Below the pieces are notes generated by a model, which was not told where the DNA came from, ran no database searches, and was given only the letters and a program-made list of their open reading frames with translations. Shown here in pieces: positions 22,034 to 24,376 of a stretch of 24,376 bases of DNA. The position numbers and the translations under genes were made by a program. Each line of letters begins with the position of its first letter. Position 1 is the first letter of the stretch. The stretch covers positions 1-24,376 of the forward strand of contig CAYNEX010000028.1 of NCBI GenBank assembly GCA_964396335.1. The letters are read 5' to 3'. This DNA comes from ZC4RG30 sp964396335. Its GTDB lineage: Bacteria; Pseudomonadota; Gammaproteobacteria; Steroidobacterales; Steroidobacteraceae.

Positions 22034-22330
22034 TCAGCCCGGCAGGACGATGCGGGGGACGTCGGGATTCGGGCGGTACAGCACGGCCACATGGCCGATG
22101 CGCGTCACCATGGTCGAGCCGGTGCGCCCGGCCAGCTCCGCCAGCGTGGCATCGCGCTCTTCGCGCTCAAGGCCGGGCAGGCGCACCTTGATCAGTTCAT
22201 GGTGTTCGAGGGCCTCGGCCGTCGCCGCCACCACCGCGTCGGTGAGGCCGGCATTGCCCATCAGGATGACGGGTTTGAGGGGGTGTGCCAGGCCTTTCAG
22301 GTGCCGGCGCTGTCGTTCGCTGAGCTGCAT
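22034..22330 (-). CDS. yhbY: YhbY-family (CRM domain) RNA-binding protein
   Basis: 98 residues, the family's full length. It carries the CRM signature: QLSERQRRHLKGLAHPLKPV, then ILMGNAGLTDAVV with the GxxG-type loop, and HELIKVRLPG. YhbY associates with the pre-50S ribosomal subunit and helps its assembly. In many gammaproteobacteria yhbY is divergent from rlmE-ftsH; here the divergent neighbour is a membrane regulator-like gene and then ftsH. ATG 22330 has TACAAT 9 nt upstream on the minus strand, so the leader is only a few bases long. Confidence 0.92.
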   Translation of the reverse strand: MQLSERQRRHLKGLAHPLKPVILMGNAGLTDAVVAATAEALEHHELIKVRLPGLEREERDATLAELAGRTGSTMVTRIGHVAVLYRPNPDVPRIVLPG

Positions 22331-22339
22331 AAGATGTGC

Positions 22340-22366
22340 ATTGTACCCCGCCGCATTGCCTACACT
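22340..22366. promoter_or_regulatory. Divergent promoters of yhbY and the membrane regulator
   Basis: The 43-bp intergenic space holds TACAAT (22340-22345, minus strand) for yhbY and TACACT (22361-22366, plus strand) exactly 7 bases before the GTG at 22374. The two promoters must overlap, so their use may be mutually exclusive. Good -35 boxes are not obvious on either strand. Confidence 0.45.
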
Positions 22367-22373
22367 TGTGCCC

Positions 22374-23606
22374 GTGCAAGCCGCAGACCCCGCCATCCCC
22401 CGGCCCGACGACTTCATGCGCGAGGTCGAGCGCATCCGTTCCAGCGGCGCGCTGGGACGCGGCATGCAGATGCAGCGGCTGTTCGACTTCCTGGTGGCCT
22501 GCCGCGCCAGCGGCCGGGTGCCGAAGGAGATCGAGGTGGCCATCGACTGCTTCGAGCGGCAGCCCGGGCCCGATGCCGCCCAGGACGCCACGGTGCGGGT
22601 CACCGCGCACAAGCTGCGCAAGCGGCTGGAGGAGTTCTACCGGGATGCCGGCGAGGCGCCGCGGCTGACCATCCCGCGCGGGGAATACCGGCTGGCCCTG
22701 GCGGCGCCCGAAGACGCGGCTGCCGCGGACCAACCGCCGGGCAGGGCGGCGCTGACGCCACGCGAGCGCCTGGCCGTGCTGGTCGCCGCCGCGGCGGTGG
22801 TGTTTGCGCTGGCCGTGTGGATCCTGACGCCCGGCAGCCGCGGCGACAGCCGGCCGCTGGCCGAAGTGCGTTCCAGCGCCCTGTGGGCCGGCGTGCTCGA
22901 CGACGCGTTGCCGGTGCAGCTGGTGCTGGGCGACTACTACATCCTCGGCGAACGCGATGAGCGCGGCGACATCCGCCGCCTGGTGCGCGAATTCGACATC
23001 AACTCGCGCCAGCAGCTGGCCGAGAAACAGCAGTTCGACCCGGATGCCGGCCGTTATGCCGACATGAACCTGGGCTACCTGCCCACCTCCAGCGCGCATG
23101 CGCTGCGCGAGGTGCTGCCGGTGGTGATCGCCTCGGGCAAGCCGGTGATGCTGACTCTGGCCTCGGAGCTGGACCCGGCGACGCTGAAGAGCACGCACAT
23201 CATCTACCTGGGGTACCTCTCCGGCCTCGGCATGCTCGAGGACCTGGTGCTGGGCAGTTCGCGTTATTCGCTCGGTGGCTCCTATGACGAGCTGATCGAC
23301 TCGGTCACCGGCACCGCGCATGTCAGCGAGGCCGGTGATCCACAACCGCCCGGAACGCGCTATCGGGATTACGCTTATCTGGCATCACTGACCGGCCCCG
23401 GCGGCCACCGCCACCTGATCCTGGCCGGGACCCGTGACGTGGGCCTGATGCAGGCCGCCGAAGCGGCCGCCGACCCGTCGCGGCTCAACGAGATGCAGGC
23501 GAAACTGGCCGGCGAGGGCGCCTTCGAGGCCCTTTATGAAGTGCAGGGGCTCAATGGCATCAATGTGCAGGCGCGATTGCTGCAGGCTTCAGCCATTGAA
23601 CCCTAG
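22374..23606 (+). CDS. Membrane-anchored regulator-like protein (N-terminal winged-helix-like domain, one TM segment)
   Basis: 410 residues from GTG 22374; an in-frame GTG at 22368 and ATG at 22416 are alternatives. Residues about 25-115 match the DNA-binding-like module often fused to TolB or adenylate-cyclase domains: LFDFLVACRASGRVPKEIEV, then ATVRVTAHKLRKRLEEFYRD and LTIPRGEYRLAL. One membrane segment lies at about 133-152 (LAVLVAAAAVVFALAVWIL). The remaining 255 residues should be periplasmic and contain LVLGDYYILGERDE, REFDINSRQQL, YLGYLSGLGML, SRYSLGGSYDELID and LAGTRDVGL; the family is not named here. The topology is ToxR-like: cytoplasmic DNA-binding head, periplasmic sensor. It sits between yhbY and ftsH, where rlmE is usually found. 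Confidence 0.7.
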   Translation: MQAADPAIPRPDDFMREVERIRSSGALGRGMQMQRLFDFLVACRASGRVPKEIEVAIDCFERQPGPDAAQDATVRVTAHKLRKRLEEFYRDAGEAPRLTIPRGEYRLALAAPEDAAAADQPPGRAALTPRERLAVLVAAAAVVFALAVWILTPGSRGDSRPLAEVRSSALWAGVLDDALPVQLVLGDYYILGERDERGDIRRLVREFDINSRQQLAEKQQFDPDAGRYADMNLGYLPTSSAHALREVLPVVIASGKPVMLTLASELDPATLKSTHIIYLGYLSGLGMLEDLVLGSSRYSLGGSYDELIDSVTGTAHVSEAGDPQPPGTRYRDYAYLASLTGPGGHRHLILAGTRDVGLMQAAEAAADPSRLNEMQAKLAGEGAFEALYEVQGLNGINVQARLLQASAIEP

Positions 23607-23782
23607 CGGGGTCTTGAAACGCGCTCGACGGCCCCCACCTCCCGCACAGTCCCCCCTGCCCAACCTGGGTGCGTCGGCCGAATCCCACATCCCGAGTACG
23701 CATGGCGGATTGCGAACCCGTGCCCCGCTTGCTGGCGAGGCGCCCGGCGATGGTGTAGCGTCCCTACCCAAGGAGTCCTCCA
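23607..23782 (+). other. Intergenic region before ftsH
   Basis: 176 bp, GC-rich, with no convincing ORF. A weak promoter is possible: TAGCGT at 23756-23761 with TGGCGA 17 bp upstream. The ribosome site AGGAG (23771-23775) lies 7 nt before a TTG that starts ftsH. No transcription terminator after the membrane-regulator gene is evident. Confidence 0.4.
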
Positions 23783-24376
23783 TTGAATGACATGACTGGC
23801 AAGGTGCTGATCTGGGTAGTGGTCATCGGGACCATGCTGTTCCTGTTCAGCCGCTTCATGCCCCCGGCCCCGACGGCCGAGAACATCCGCTATTCCCAGT
23901 TCCTCGATGAGGTCGAGACCGGCCGTGTCGACTACGTGGTCCTGCAGGGCGAGACCATCGAGGGCCTGCGGCGCGACAACACGCGCTTCCGCACCTACAA
24001 CCCCGAGACCGACGCCACCGCCCTGATCGGCGCGCTGCGCAATGCCAAGGTCGGCATCGAGGGCCGCGCGCCCGAGCAGCCGCATTTCCTCACCCAGCTG
24101 CTGCTGCAGCTGGCCCCGGCACTGCTGTTGATCCTCGTCTTTGTCTACATGCTGCGCCAGATGCAGGGCGCGGCCGGTGGCCGCGGCGCGATGTCCTTCG
24201 GCAAGAGCAAGGCGCGCCTGCTGGGCGAGGACCAGGTCAATGTCACCTTCGCCGATGTGGCGGGCGTCGATGAGGCCAAGACCGAGGTCGCCGAGATCGT
24301 CGACTTCCTGAAGGACCCGGGCAAGTTCCAGAAGCTGGGCGGCAAGATCCCCAAGGGCGTGCTGATGGTCGGTTCG
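23783..24376 (+). CDS. ftsH: ATP-dependent zinc metalloprotease FtsH, N-terminal part
   Basis: 198 codons are visible and the gene runs off the window. TTG 23783 is preferred over ATG 23792 because AGGAG is 7 nt upstream and MNDMTGKVLIWVVVIGTMLF matches the usual MND start of proteobacterial FtsH. Residues about 7-25 are the first membrane segment, followed by a periplasmic domain (about 30-105: IRYSQFLDEVETGRVDYVVL) and a second segment (about 111-131: LLLQLAPALLLILVFVYML). Then come the linker GRGAMSFGKSKARLLGED and the AAA start VTFADVAGVDEAKTEVAEIV. The window ends at GVLMVGS, just before the Walker A loop, so ATPase and HEXGH motifs are not visible. FtsH is a hexameric inner-membrane protease that removes misfolded membrane proteins and regulators. 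Confidence 0.95.
   Translation, partial: MNDMTGKVLIWVVVIGTMLFLFSRFMPPAPTAENIRYSQFLDEVETGRVDYVVLQGETIEGLRRDNTRFRTYNPETDATALIGALRNAKVGIEGRAPEQPHFLTQLLLQLAPALLLILVFVYMLRQMQGAAGGRGAMSFGKSKARLLGEDQVNVTFADVAGVDEAKTEVAEIVDFLKDPGKFQKLGGKIPKGVLMVGS

Noticed and set aside
1..24376. tRNA, rRNA, CRISPR array, insertion sequence, phage or attachment-site features
   Set aside because: I saw no cloverleaf-like sequence, regularly spaced repeats, transposase motifs or integrase genes in the window.

Overview
The window is GC-rich, densely coded bacterial DNA. It carries two 100-N scaffold gaps (1321-1420 and 9930-10029). The large share of TonB-dependent receptors and secreted esterases, a yhbY gene close to ftsH, and several regulators that look leaderless suggest a free-living, polymer- and aromatic-degrading gammaproteobacterium, perhaps near Steroidobacterales, Nevskiales or Xanthomonadales. 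That placement is an inference; no rRNA or other marker gene is present.

Layout. (1) 1-1143: 3' part of an allophanate hydrolase, followed by a small broken gene at the first gap. (2) 1484-7211: a LysR regulator and a tight five-gene operon: FAD aromatic hydroxylase, two-domain extradiol (VOC) dioxygenase, alpha/beta hydrolase resembling 2,6-dihydroxypseudooxynicotine C-C hydrolase, small cupin, fumarylacetoacetate-hydrolase-fold enzyme. This reads as a meta-cleavage route: hydroxylate, open the ring, hydrolyse, process the enoate. (3) 7236-10223: a secreted PHB-depolymerase/feruloyl-esterase-like protein and a tannase-family esterase behind a 20-bp palindromic element. (4) 18126-10243, minus strand: six genes chained by 1-4 bp overlaps or a 7-nt gap: TonB receptor, GH43 arabinanase-like enzyme, Tat-like exported beta-sandwich protein, an alpha/beta hydrolase that has lost two catalytic-triad residues, a di-haem cytochrome c peroxidase-like protein and an OmpA-domain protein. 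The same 20-bp element lies upstream of this operon, in the same orientation relative to transcription, and between it and a divergent MarR gene (18272-18763). (5) 18765-19779: PspC-domain gene with its PadR regulator. (6) 19867-21885: a second TonB receptor. (7) 22034-24376: yhbY, a membrane-anchored regulator-like gene, and the 5' end of ftsH.

How the genes may work together. Regions 3 and 4 form a probable MarR regulon of two converging operons that meet at a shared hairpin at 10211-10232. The products are almost all exported: esterases that release phenolic acids, a GH43 glycosidase, an outer-membrane receptor, a haem protein and a peptidoglycan-anchoring protein. A locus for taking up and deesterifying phenolic-decorated plant polymers, such as feruloylated arabinan or tannin-like esters, is the simplest reading. 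The intracellular ring-cleavage operon of region 2 is a plausible sink for the released aromatics. Several of the exported proteins share unusual Gly/Pro/Ala-rich linkers.

The second N gap is almost certainly artificial. The same 55 bases flank it on both sides, and collapsing them restores a clean 537-residue tannase.
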